DNA from: Mucilaginibacter empetricola
GTDB taxonomy: Bacteria > Bacteroidota > Bacteroidia > Sphingobacteriales > Sphingobacteriaceae
Assembly (NCBI RefSeq): GCF_024808665.1
Contig: NZ_JANUBZ010000001.1
Span: forward strand, 744,001 to 808,000
Reading direction: 5' to 3'
DNA: 64,000 nt
Shown here: one piece after another, positions 49,488 to 57,338 of the stretch
How the letters are laid out: the number at the start of each line of letters is the position of its first letter
Numbering within the stretch: the stretch's first letter is position 1
Program-made: the position numbers and the translations under genes
Notes under the pieces: model-generated
What the model was told of the DNA's origin: nothing
Seen by the model: the letters and a program-made list of their open reading frames with translations, nothing else
Database searches by the model: none

Positions 49488-50423
49488 ATGACTTTAATAC
49501 AGGTAACCACTACTATATTAATATGCTGGATGATTTTTATCATAGCATGGGAACGTATATCACCATATCGTAAAGGCCTTCCCTTTTTTAGGGAGGGCTT
49601 TTGGATTGATCTGGTTTGGTATACGCTCATCCAAAGCTATTTTTTAAAAATAATCATATTTGATTATATCATTTATCCGCTGCAGCACCACCTGGCCTGG
49701 CAGGGCTTTCAATTCTTTAAAGATTTGCCTATTGCTGCGCAAGTGTTGTTTTTCCTGGTTACACACGATTTATACATTTACCTTTTCCACCGCCTGCAGC
49801 ACGCCAGCAAATTTTTGTGGCGCACGCATGAAGCACACCACTCCGGCAAAGAAGTTGATTTTTTAGCAGGATCACGCTCACACGTGGTGGAGATTATCAT
49901 CAACCAAACCATTGAATTTGCGCCGATAGTATTGATGGGAGCCGATCCGGCGGTGATTCCTATTAAGGCATTGCTCGATGCTATGTTCGGTATGTATATC
50001 CATGCCAACATCAATGTAAAAATGGGCAAACTTAAATATTTTTTGAATTCGCCCGAGTTACATTTATGGCATCATGCCAATTATATAGAGGTATTTCATG
50101 CTAATTTTTCAACCAAGTTTTCTGTTTGGGACTATATGTTCAAAACAGCATATGACCCCGGCAAAAAGCCCGGCGATCTGCCCGAAAACTGGGGGCTGCA
50201 TTACGAGTACCCAAGGGATTATTTTTTACAGCATGCCTTTTCGGTAAAACGGTTTGATGAGCAAAAGCTCTTAAAATACAGCTGGTTTAAACACTATTAT
50301 AACCTAAGGCCAAATGCCCTAAAACAATTAAAAAGGGTATTCGGTAAAAAAGAAGCTACGGTTTTAAACATGCCTGCCGTTGAAGCCCCCGAGCCGGAAT
50401 TAATTGTTAACGATGCGCGCTAA
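49488..50423 (+). CDS. Sterol desaturase / fatty acid hydroxylase family protein
   Basis: 311 residues with four or so membrane segments. The three histidine boxes of the membrane di-iron hydroxylases are present: HDLYIYLFHRLQH, HEAHHSG and HLWHHANYIEVFHANF. It begins 6 bp after the HAD-NeuB gene, so it belongs to the same transcription unit. Such enzymes hydroxylate or desaturate lipids; here it might modify the lipid carrier or an acyl group of the glycan, but that is only positional inference. Confidence 0.88.
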   Translation: MTLIQVTTTILICWMIFIIAWERISPYRKGLPFFREGFWIDLVWYTLIQSYFLKIIIFDYIIYPLQHHLAWQGFQFFKDLPIAAQVLFFLVTHDLYIYLFHRLQHASKFLWRTHEAHHSGKEVDFLAGSRSHVVEIIINQTIEFAPIVLMGADPAVIPIKALLDAMFGMYIHANINVKMGKLKYFLNSPELHLWHHANYIEVFHANFSTKFSVWDYMFKTAYDPGKKPGDLPENWGLHYEYPRDYFLQHAFSVKRFDEQKLLKYSWFKHYYNLRPNALKQLKRVFGKKEATVLNMPAVEAPEPELIVNDAR

Positions 50424-50463
50424 AAATTTAATATCTTGCAAGCCGTAATTAATAAATAAAACA

Positions 50464-50841
50464 TTGGCCTGGTTATTTTTGGTACTGGCGGCAACCTGCG
50501 AAACCGCATGGACATTTTGCCTTAAATTCATGAAGTTTAGCGATCTTAAAACGTTAAAGTTTTTAACTTTTTATAAATGGGATGGCGGCTTGCAAATACT
50601 AATCCCTTTTGTTGGTTATATTTTATTCGGCTTAGCCAATATTTATCTTTTTTCGTTAGCTATCAAACAAATCCCAACCGCAACGGCCTTTGCCGTTTGG
50701 ACAGCATCAACCCTTATTTTTATCAAAATTGCCGAGCTTGCCTTTTATCAGCAAAAAATATCTGCCCCCGAAATATTCTTTATGTTTTTAATTATGGTGG
50801 GGATATTGGGTTTGAAGATTTACGCTACACAGCCTAAGTAA
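50464..50841 (+). CDS. SMR-family small membrane transporter
   Basis: 125 residues, four helices. Begins with TTG 50464; no ATG is available upstream in frame. LVLAATCETAWTFCLKFMKF places a Glu at the position of EmrE Glu14. IKQIPTATAFAVWTASTLIF matches the conserved IPTGIAYAIWSG region. A longer loop (WDGGLQILIP) than in EmrE links helices 1 and 2. SMR proteins export cationic or lipid-like compounds; some relatives flip undecaprenyl-linked amino sugars (ArnE/F type). At the end of a surface-sugar cluster a flippase-like role is possible. The stop codon abuts an R1 repeat. Confidence 0.83.
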   Translation: MAWLFLVLAATCETAWTFCLKFMKFSDLKTLKFLTFYKWDGGLQILIPFVGYILFGLANIYLFSLAIKQIPTATAFAVWTASTLIFIKIAELAFYQQKISAPEIFFMFLIMVGILGLKIYATQPK

Positions 50842-50842
50842 T

Positions 50843-50967
50843 GCCTCACCCCGGCCCTCTCCAAAGGAGAGGGAGGTAAAAGCAAAAAAGAGCAAAGTTA
50901 AAGTCCTCTCCTTGCGCCACCGCTAAAGCCAAGGCGGCACGCGGTTGGAGAGGATTTAGGTGAGGCC
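50843..50967. repeat. Interspersed palindromic repeat R1, full copy
   Basis: GCCTCACCCCGGCCCTCTCC, AAA, GGAGAGGGAGG on the left; CCTCTCCTTGCGCCACCGCT, AAGGCGGCACGCGG and GAGAGGATTTAGGTGAGGCC on the right. It fits exactly between the SMR stop codon and the lipase stop codon (convergent genes). Confidence 0.85.
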
Positions 50968-51884
50968 TAAATCGGATAAAACTGCTTAACCAAACCAAGA
51001 TAAGTACTTACGTGATGCTGGTAAAAGGCCTGTTCATCCCAGGCATCAAAGTTTAGGCTAAAAATGGCAGCTAATTGCTGATCGCCCACCGGCTGGGTAT
51101 AATCATTACCCTCTGCCAAATAAAACAGCGTGTCAATCATGGTACGCAATGGTAAATTCAATGATGTCCACGGAAACCCGTAAGCATCGTAAATATTCTG
51201 CACGTCTGTTTGTGAGTAAAACAGGAATGGGGCAATATCCAGCGGGTTATGAATTCGCCATGCGAATTGCGGGTTAGATAAACTGTTCCAATACTCCGCA
51301 AAAAAATTATTGCCCGAGGTAAGGCCCGCGAACGACCAGCATGCCATATTGACAACCCACTTACCGCCATTAGTGATATAATTTAAATAGGCAAACATGG
51401 CTGGTGTAAGCGTTCCGCCTAAGCTATGGCCGGTAACGTAAAGGTTGGAATATGTTGCATTTGCGATGAATTCCGTCAAACTTCCATTTACGGGATCAAC
51501 CATCGAAAGCAAATCCGACAGTCCATTATAGGACGCTTGAGACAGCATGGCTTCTGCCGGGGCATTCGGCACAAAATCAGTAAACGGCTCGGTATATTCA
51601 ACATCAAAATCTTCCTCCAGCCATGAGCTTAAGCTAATGGCGTTGGTGCCTCTTATCACTACGGTGTACTCGCCGGTAGAGGCGTTAGCGGCAACATACA
51701 TCATGCTGTACGAAATACCTATCCAGTCGCTTAGCCATATTGGTCCCCATACAACCTCAAGCCCTAAAGCTTCAACTGCATTGTTTACATCTGTAGTATC
51801 CTCCAGGTAGGATGCACTACAAAGCGCAATCATGGTATTGGGATAATAGTTGTAATTGCTGTTAATTAATTCTGTTGTGCTCAT
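50967..51884 (-). CDS. Class 3 lipase-like hydrolase without signal peptide
   Basis: 305 residues. NLYVTGHSLGGTLTPAMFAY at about 146-165 holds the nucleophile Ser (GHSLGG). YTVVIRGTNAISLSSWLEED earlier matches the class 3 lipase oxyanion region. HNPLDIAPFLF supplies the Asp candidate, and a C-terminal His (QHHVSTYLG) fits the triad. The N-terminus (MSTTELINSNYNYYPNTMIA) is neither a signal peptide nor a membrane anchor, unusual for a lipase. Its leader carries ACCTAAACC exactly 8 nt before the ATG, as in the GH18 gene at 34279, and is complementary to the candidate sRNA linker. Confidence 0.85.
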   Translation of the reverse strand: MSTTELINSNYNYYPNTMIALCSASYLEDTTDVNNAVEALGLEVVWGPIWLSDWIGISYSMMYVAANASTGEYTVVIRGTNAISLSSWLEEDFDVEYTEPFTDFVPNAPAEAMLSQASYNGLSDLLSMVDPVNGSLTEFIANATYSNLYVTGHSLGGTLTPAMFAYLNYITNGGKWVVNMACWSFAGLTSGNNFFAEYWNSLSNPQFAWRIHNPLDIAPFLFYSQTDVQNIYDAYGFPWTSLNLPLRTMIDTLFYLAEGNDYTQPVGDQQLAAIFSLNFDAWDEQAFYQHHVSTYLGLVKQFYPI

Positions 51885-51892
51885 GATAATAT

Positions 51893-51901
51893 GGTTTAGG
51901 T
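51893..51901 (-). promoter_or_regulatory. Leader motif ACCTAAACC, possible sRNA target
   Basis: Minus-strand ACCTAAACC, 8 nt before the lipase start codon, followed by ATATTATC. Same motif and same distance as in the GH18 leader at 35403-35411; complementary to GGTTTAGGT of both sRNA copies. Confidence 0.45.
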
Positions 51902-52137
51902 GAAAACTAAAATTCTACCGGCAAAAAAACAGCCAGACAAGACACTTATAGACAAGTTTTTCTTTATCTAAATTTCCAAAAATTATTCCGGTGCTGTCTG
52001 CCGTAAAAACACCTTTTCTTAATAGTATAAATACCCCTTTTAACAACCATATTGTTGTTGACGCCCATTGCTAAAGCACTTATAAAATATTAGTATTGTA
52101 TATTGTTTAACTGACTTTATTTATCACACCCCATTAC

Positions 52138-53661
52138 ATGAAGAAACTTTTTACTTCAATTGCGCTCGCCTGTTTAATATCAGCATCTGCAATTGCCCAG
52201 CAGCATGATGAACCTGCCGCAAAAAACAATCAGCCTATAACCAAAAGCCGGGTTTTACAGGTCGATTCATCTGTAACTACCAAACACACGGTAACCATAA
52301 AAGGGAAGGTTATCCCTTATACTGCAACTGCAGGCACCATGCCCATTTGGGATGAGGACGGTCGACCGGTGGCCGGCGTGTTCTACACCTATTATGAGCG
52401 CGACGACATAACCGATAAAGCAAACCGCCCCTTAGTGATTTCATTTAACGGTGGCCCAGGCACCCCATCGGTTTGGATGGAAATTGGCTATACCGGACCA
52501 AGATTGCTAAATATTGATGATGAAGGTTATCCGGTACAGCCTTACGGCATCGGCGAAAACAAAAACTCTATATTGGATGTGGCCGACATTGTTTACATCG
52601 ACCCGGTTAATACGGGCTATTCCAGAATTGTAAATAAAGAAACACCCGGATCAAAATTCTACGGTGTTAATGAAGACATTAAATACCTGGCCGAGTGGAT
52701 CAACACCTTTGTTACCCGCAAAAACCGCTGGGCATCGCCTAAATTTTTAATTGGCGAAAGCTATGGCACCACCCGGGTATCGGGCTTGGCTTTAGAGCTA
52801 CAGGAAGCACAATGGATGTATTTAAATGGTGTAATCCTGGTATCGCCAACCGATTTGGGTATTGAGCGCAGCGGTCCGGTACAGGCAGCTTTAAAATTAC
52901 CGTATTTCGCGGCAACAGCCTGGTATCACAAAGCCCTTTCGGCAGATCTGCAGCAAAAAGAGCTGACCGATTTTTTACCTGAAGTTGAAAACTTTACCAT
53001 TAATGAACTCATCCCTGCGTTTTCACGCGGTGGTTTTATTGATGATGCACAGCGCACAGCTATTGCAGCCAAAATGGCACGCTACAGCGGTTTATCAGAA
53101 AAAGTAATTCTGGATAACAACCTGGATGTTTCTTATGATCTGTTTTGGAAAGAATTACTGCGCGACAAAGGTTTCACCATTGGCCGTTTGGATTCTCGCT
53201 ACAAAGGAATCGACAGGCAAACCAGTGGTACCAGTCCGGATTATAATGCCGAGCTCAGCGCCTGGCTCCATGCCTTTACGCCGGCCATCAACATTTACCT
53301 GCGCAATGATTTAAATTACAAAACCGATTTAAAATATAACATGTTCGGCAATGTTTGGCCCTGGGACGATAAGAACGATCATACCGGCGAAAACCTGCGC
53401 CAGGCCATAGCCCAAAACCCATCGCTGCATTTATTAATCCAGTCGGGCTATTTTGACGGTGCGTGCGACTACTTTAACGCCAAGTACAGCCTTTGGCAGC
53501 TTGACCCAAGCGGACGCCTTAAAGACCGTTTAAAATGGGAAGGCTACAAAAGCGGCCACATGATGTACCTGCGTAAAGAAGATCTGTCCATCGCCACTGA
53601 TAACCTACGGAAATTTATAGAAGAATCTATCCCTAAAGCGGGGCAACCTTCTAAGTATTAG
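52138..53661 (+). CDS. Secreted serine carboxypeptidase-like protein (S10)
   Basis: 507 residues. The signal peptide MKKLFTSIALACLISASAIA precedes Q21. PLVISFNGGPGTPSVWMEIG is the oxyanion-hole region, and KFLIGESYGTTRVSGLALEL at about 202-221 contains the nucleophile Ser (GESYG). ACDYFNAKY near 443 and KSGHMMYLR near 474 supply the Asp and His. It should remove C-terminal residues from peptides, or act as an acyltransferase, in the periplasm or outside. Start and length fit bacterial S10-like proteins. Monocistronic. Confidence 0.9.
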   Translation: MKKLFTSIALACLISASAIAQQHDEPAAKNNQPITKSRVLQVDSSVTTKHTVTIKGKVIPYTATAGTMPIWDEDGRPVAGVFYTYYERDDITDKANRPLVISFNGGPGTPSVWMEIGYTGPRLLNIDDEGYPVQPYGIGENKNSILDVADIVYIDPVNTGYSRIVNKETPGSKFYGVNEDIKYLAEWINTFVTRKNRWASPKFLIGESYGTTRVSGLALELQEAQWMYLNGVILVSPTDLGIERSGPVQAALKLPYFAATAWYHKALSADLQQKELTDFLPEVENFTINELIPAFSRGGFIDDAQRTAIAAKMARYSGLSEKVILDNNLDVSYDLFWKELLRDKGFTIGRLDSRYKGIDRQTSGTSPDYNAELSAWLHAFTPAINIYLRNDLNYKTDLKYNMFGNVWPWDDKNDHTGENLRQAIAQNPSLHLLIQSGYFDGACDYFNAKYSLWQLDPSGRLKDRLKWEGYKSGHMMYLRKEDLSIATDNLRKFIEESIPKAGQPSKY

Positions 53662-54100
53662 TCTGTAGTCGAAAGTCTTGAGCCCTGAGTCTTTAGTCGT
53701 TTTTTACGGTTTAGGATTCGGGGCTTTTGATTTAAATATACCTTCAATCCTTAAATTCCCGACATCACAGCAATTTCCAAAGCTATCCACACGCAAATTT
53801 TCCGTTTTCTCCCGAGTCATAATCCCGCTACATAAAGAAAATGACTCCATCGGAGTCAAATATCGGTAAACAAAAAAATCAACAAGCATTTCGTGCCATC
53901 GGTACGAAACCTATTCGGTGGCAAGGTTGCGTACCTACAGCACGCTAAAATCGGCTATGACAATATTTCTACCGATATTTTGCGCCTACAGCGCATTTTT
54001 CATTTCGCCGTCACCATATTTTTAAACCCATCAACATTAAAAGCCTTTTTTCGACATTTTAAAAACCATTTTATCGTAACGGGTGTTCTTTCCATACCCT
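53662..54100. other. Intergenic region with R2 element
   Basis: 439 bp without a credible gene. The first 180 bp are AT-rich and featureless; 53842-53995 is a multi-hairpin R2 repeat; the last 100 bp before the PIG-L gene are AT-rich with no clear -7 box. Confidence 0.55.
53842..53995. repeat. Multi-hairpin interspersed element R2, diverged full copy
   Basis: TGACTCC-ATC-GGAGTCA (53842-53858); TTTCGTGCC-ATC-GGTACGAAA (about 53890-53910, one mismatch); GCGTAC-CTACA-GCACGC (about 53929-53945, one mismatch); long-range arms AAATATCGGTA (53858-53868) and TACCGATATTT (53970-53980); and TGCGC-CTACA-GCGCA (53981-53995). Four small hairpins inside one long stem, as in the copy at 15252-15380. Confidence 0.7.
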
Positions 54101-54745
54101 ATGCATAACGAAACCAAGAAGAAAGTTGCCATCATTGTGGCACATCCTGACGACGAAACTCTGTGGGCTGGCGGAACAATTTTAAGCCACCCCGACTGGC
54201 AATGTTTTATAGTAAGCCTTTGCCGCCAAAACGATCCCGACCGCGCACCCAAATTTGCAGCTGTTGCAAAAATATTGGGGGGCGATGGTCGTATGGGTAA
54301 TTTGGATGACGGTCCCGATCAAAACCCACTACCCGAAACAGAAGTAGAAGACGCCATTTTAAAATTATTGCCTTTTACCGAATTTGATTTGGTAATAACC
54401 CACAGTATTTATGGCGAGTACACTCGCCATCGCCGGCACGAAGAAGTTGGTAGAGCTGTTGTAAAGCTATGGCAATCGGGCAAAATAAAAACAGACGAAC
54501 TCTGGGCCTTTGCTTATGAGGATGGTAATCGCAAATATTACCCGATAAGCATCGAAGATGCTCCGGTATTTTTTCCGCTTCCGCATCGTTTATGGGAACT
54601 GAAATACAGTATTATCACCGCCACTTACGGATTTAACCCAAACAGCTGGGAAGCTAATGCCACACCAAAGGAGGAGGCATTCTGGCAGTTTTTTAACGCT
54701 GACCAGGCCGGTAAATGGCTGGTTAACGGAACCACTACTTTATGA
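54101..54745 (+). CDS. PIG-L/LmbE family deacetylase
   Basis: 214 residues from ATG 54101; the open frame from 54083 adds six residues without support. VAIIVAHPDDETLWAGGTIL at about 9-28 is the zinc and catalytic motif (HPDD). ITHSIYGEYTRHRRHEEVGR near 105-124 supplies the third ligand His. Family members deacetylate N-acetylglucosamine-containing compounds such as bacillithiol or GPI precursors. It overlaps the GT4 gene (ATGA), forming an operon with it and a six-hairpin glycosidase, so it likely acts on a glycan or glycoconjugate made by that glycosyltransferase. Confidence 0.92.
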   Translation: MHNETKKKVAIIVAHPDDETLWAGGTILSHPDWQCFIVSLCRQNDPDRAPKFAAVAKILGGDGRMGNLDDGPDQNPLPETEVEDAILKLLPFTEFDLVITHSIYGEYTRHRRHEEVGRAVVKLWQSGKIKTDELWAFAYEDGNRKYYPISIEDAPVFFPLPHRLWELKYSIITATYGFNPNSWEANATPKEEAFWQFFNADQAGKWLVNGTTTL

Positions 54746-55884
54746 AAGTTTTATTATTGTATGATTACCCCGCGTCTCCCAGCGGATTGGCAACGCAGGG
54801 AGAGCTATTGTTAAAGGGATTAATTGAGCTGGGTGTTGATGCTCATGCTGTAAATGGCGAATCGCCCTTGGAGAAGGAATGGTATTACCGCTGGTTTAAG
54901 CCCGATGTAGTGGTGGGGATTGGCTATTGGGGCCACACACCCGATTTGATATTACACCCGCAAAAGCATGGCATGCAACCCGTTCCATGGCTGGTGGCCA
55001 ATGGTTATATTGCCAACTATCAGGACACGCTGAACAACCTGCCGCTTATTTTGGTAACCTCTAACTGGGTTAAAGAAATGTATGTTAGAGATGGCATCAG
55101 CGGCGATAATATTGAAGTTTTGCCTGTTGGCTGCGATACGAATACATTTATCCCGGTGAGCCCGTATGATCCACAGGTGTTAGCAGTAAGAGCTTCATTA
55201 GGCGTAAAGCCGGGTGAGCTGATGATCTTAACAGTAGGTGGGGATGCCGCATCAAAAGGCGCACAGGAAGTAATGCATGCCTTGGCTGCGATTGATGGAA
55301 AAGTGCCCGATTGGAAATATGTTTGCAAAGTTTGGCCGCAGCGCCGTACCGATCTGCAAAATGAAGCCGATCTAACGCTCGCGAAGGAATTAGGGATTGA
55401 TAAAAAAGTAATTTATGCTACCAGTATCAACTCGCGCAACTTTATGCCGCATCTGATAGGGGCCTGCGATATTTATGCTGCACCATCAAGACTGGAGGGT
55501 TTCGGTATGTCACAGGTGGAAGCAAATGCCTGCGAAAAACCGGTGATCTCCATGAAAGCCATGGGTATGCTGGATACCATGATTGATGGCGAAACCGCAT
55601 TATTGGCCAATGTGGCACAAAAAATAGTGGTTGACCATGTGATACTCGGCAAAGCCGCAGGTTACGAAGAAAACCACCGGGTTGATTTTGACATTCCACG
55701 CACGGTTGATTACCGCGCCGATTCCGGTGATATTGCGGCGCATTTATTAAGGTTGATGAATGAGCCGCAGTTGCGGACCCAATTCGGCAAGGCAGGCAGA
55801 AAGCGGATTGTTGAGCATTTTGACTACCGCGTGGTAGCCAGAAAATTTGTGGAGATAATACAAAGAAAATTAGGTGTAAACTAA
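54742..55884 (+). CDS. Glycosyltransferase family 4
   Basis: 380 residues, GT-B fold. DYPASPSGLATQGELLLKGL at the N-terminus is the acceptor side. PVGCDTNTFIPVSPYDPQVL and MILTVGGDAASKGAQEVMHA begin the donor domain. CDIYAAPSRLEGFGMSQVEA carries the retaining EX7E-type signature (Glu in LEGFG, then ACEKP). It transfers a sugar from a nucleotide donor with retention. It is coupled to the upstream deacetylase by an ATGA overlap and followed 12 bp later by the glycosidase. The pair GT4+PIG-L resembles BshA/BshB of bacillithiol synthesis in layout, but the GT sequence is not clearly BshA. Confidence 0.92.
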   Translation: MKVLLLYDYPASPSGLATQGELLLKGLIELGVDAHAVNGESPLEKEWYYRWFKPDVVVGIGYWGHTPDLILHPQKHGMQPVPWLVANGYIANYQDTLNNLPLILVTSNWVKEMYVRDGISGDNIEVLPVGCDTNTFIPVSPYDPQVLAVRASLGVKPGELMILTVGGDAASKGAQEVMHALAAIDGKVPDWKYVCKVWPQRRTDLQNEADLTLAKELGIDKKVIYATSINSRNFMPHLIGACDIYAAPSRLEGFGMSQVEANACEKPVISMKAMGMLDTMIDGETALLANVAQKIVVDHVILGKAAGYEENHRVDFDIPRTVDYRADSGDIAAHLLRLMNEPQLRTQFGKAGRKRIVEHFDYRVVARKFVEIIQRKLGVN

Positions 55885-55896
55885 ATTTAACGGACC

Positions 55897-57066
55897 ATGA
55901 CACCAGCGGAGCACGAAGAAATAGAAGCAGCCAAAAAAACGGCTTTAGAAGTTTTGCTGCACAATGCCAATGGTTCGTTTAATGGCTTACCGCGCACAGC
56001 AGGCTGGGGCTATCCCGAACCTTACACCCGCGATTTAATGTTCTCCATTTTCGGGATAGCGGTTAGCGGCAATCAACAACTGATTAACAGTATTCGTTTG
56101 GTATTGGAAACGTTGGCAGCAAACCAAACAGAGCATGGCCATATTGTATCGCTGGTGCATGAAAAAGATGATCGCGGGGCGAGTGACACGACGCCCTTGT
56201 TTTTATTAGGCGCCGGCATTTTTAGAAAGTTGACCGGCGAAGCCGGATTCTTAGAAGAAGCTGTACAGAAAGCGCTTATTTGGATGGAATACCAAAGTCC
56301 GTCGGACAGGTATCTGATTGCCCAGCAACCCACCAGCGACTGGCGCGATGAACAATGGGTGCTCGGGTTTGGCTTATTTGTAAACGCCGTAACCTATAGC
56401 TATCTGCGCATGCTGGGGAAAGATGAGCGCGCCCAAAAAATGCGCATGGAAATAAAAAGACCCACTATTGATGGTGGCTTTATTCACCAGCACCAACATG
56501 AGGGGTTGGACCAAAGGAACAAACCCTATTTTGCGTTTTGGTCATACAAGGTATATTGCAGTGATAAGTTCGATCTGCTGGGCAATAGCATTGCCATTAT
56601 AGCAGGCATCACTACAACCGCCCGGGCCGAGGCTATTATTAATTGGGTTGAGGCCGAATGCGAGCATATGAAGCAAACGGGCGACCTAGCGGTAAATCTA
56701 CCTCCCAATTTTTTTCCGTTTACACTTCCCGGCGATGCTGATTGGCATCCTCGATATGAAAATTTTAATATGCCCGGCAATTACCATAATGGTGGCTTAT
56801 GGCCTTTTATCTGCGGCTTTTATGTGGCTGCCCTTGTTGCCGCCAAAAAATATGATTTGGCCGAACGCAAACTAGTTGAACTAACCAAACTGGTAAAACT
56901 ATCCCAAAACCCCGATTTGCCATTTGGCTTTAACGAATGGATAAAAGCACAGGATGGTGCCGTAAAAGGGGTCGACTGGCAAACATGGAGCGCTGCATTA
57001 TACCTTTATGCAGCAAAATGTGTTGAAGACAAATGCACGCCATTTTTTGACGAAATGAGGGCATAA
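55897..57066 (+). CDS. Six-hairpin glycosidase (GH100-like / amylo-1,6-glucosidase-like)
   Basis: 389 residues, cytoplasmic. GYPEPYTRDLMFSIFGIAVS, DTTPLFLLGAG, DWRDEQWVLGFGLFVNAVTY, FNMPGNYHNGGLWPFICGFY and GFNEWIKAQDGAVKGVDWQT follow the (alpha/alpha)6-barrel pattern of neutral/alkaline invertases (GH100) and related trimming glucosidases. The acidic residues in DWRDEQW and FNEW are likely catalytic. It is the third gene of the PIG-L/GT4 operon. The substrate may be sucrose or the glycan made by the GT4; the sequence does not decide. Confidence 0.82.
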   Translation: MTPAEHEEIEAAKKTALEVLLHNANGSFNGLPRTAGWGYPEPYTRDLMFSIFGIAVSGNQQLINSIRLVLETLAANQTEHGHIVSLVHEKDDRGASDTTPLFLLGAGIFRKLTGEAGFLEEAVQKALIWMEYQSPSDRYLIAQQPTSDWRDEQWVLGFGLFVNAVTYSYLRMLGKDERAQKMRMEIKRPTIDGGFIHQHQHEGLDQRNKPYFAFWSYKVYCSDKFDLLGNSIAIIAGITTTARAEAIINWVEAECEHMKQTGDLAVNLPPNFFPFTLPGDADWHPRYENFNMPGNYHNGGLWPFICGFYVAALVAAKKYDLAERKLVELTKLVKLSQNPDLPFGFNEWIKAQDGAVKGVDWQTWSAALYLYAAKCVEDKCTPFFDEMRA

Positions 57067-57069
57067 AAT

Positions 57070-57096
57070 AGATGCCGGCATTAAGTGCCGGCATCT
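57070..57096. terminator. Terminator between convergent genes
   Basis: AGATGCCGGCA-TTAAG-TGCCGGCATCT: an 11-bp perfect stem, 5 nt loop. It lies 4 bp after the glycosidase stop codon and 5 bp before the stop codon of the convergent small gene. It has no long T-run. Confidence 0.65.
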
Positions 57097-57101
57097 GCTG
57101 T

Positions 57102-57326
57102 TTATTGCTGATCTTCAAACAAACAAATTTCGATGCTATGTTCCTGCACCATCCGCATAATCCTCATTATCGCGAATGAAATATCCTCACCCTGCACCCT
57201 TAATATACGGTCGCAATCATCCAGATCAAAATTAAAGCTAAAGGCCGGAAAATGGTTGTGCAGCGCGTTGAGCAGTATTTTTGCCAACCGCTTATTGTTT
57301 ACATTTGTTTTAAAAATCTCAACCAT
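57102..57326 (-). CDS. Small conserved hypothetical protein, ferredoxin-like fold
   Basis: 74 residues. MVEIFKTNVNNKRLAKILLN, then HFPAFSFNFDLDDCDRILRV and IMRMVQEHSIEICLFEDQQ: a beta-alpha-beta-beta-alpha pattern like heavy-metal-associated domains but with no CXXC. Similar short proteins with an NFDLxDCDxILR core are common in Bacteroidota; their role is unknown. It lies 12 bp downstream of the GIN-domain gene and is probably co-transcribed with it. Confidence 0.75.
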   Translation of the reverse strand: MVEIFKTNVNNKRLAKILLNALHNHFPAFSFNFDLDDCDRILRVQGEDISFAIMRIMRMVQEHSIEICLFEDQQ

Positions 57327-57338
57327 AACATTACCTGT

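Noticed and set aside
42080..50841. Cluster as ordinary sialic acid or pseudaminic acid pathway
   Set aside because: No UDP-GlcNAc epimerase, dehydratase (PseB/LegB) or acetyltransferase gene is present in the cluster.
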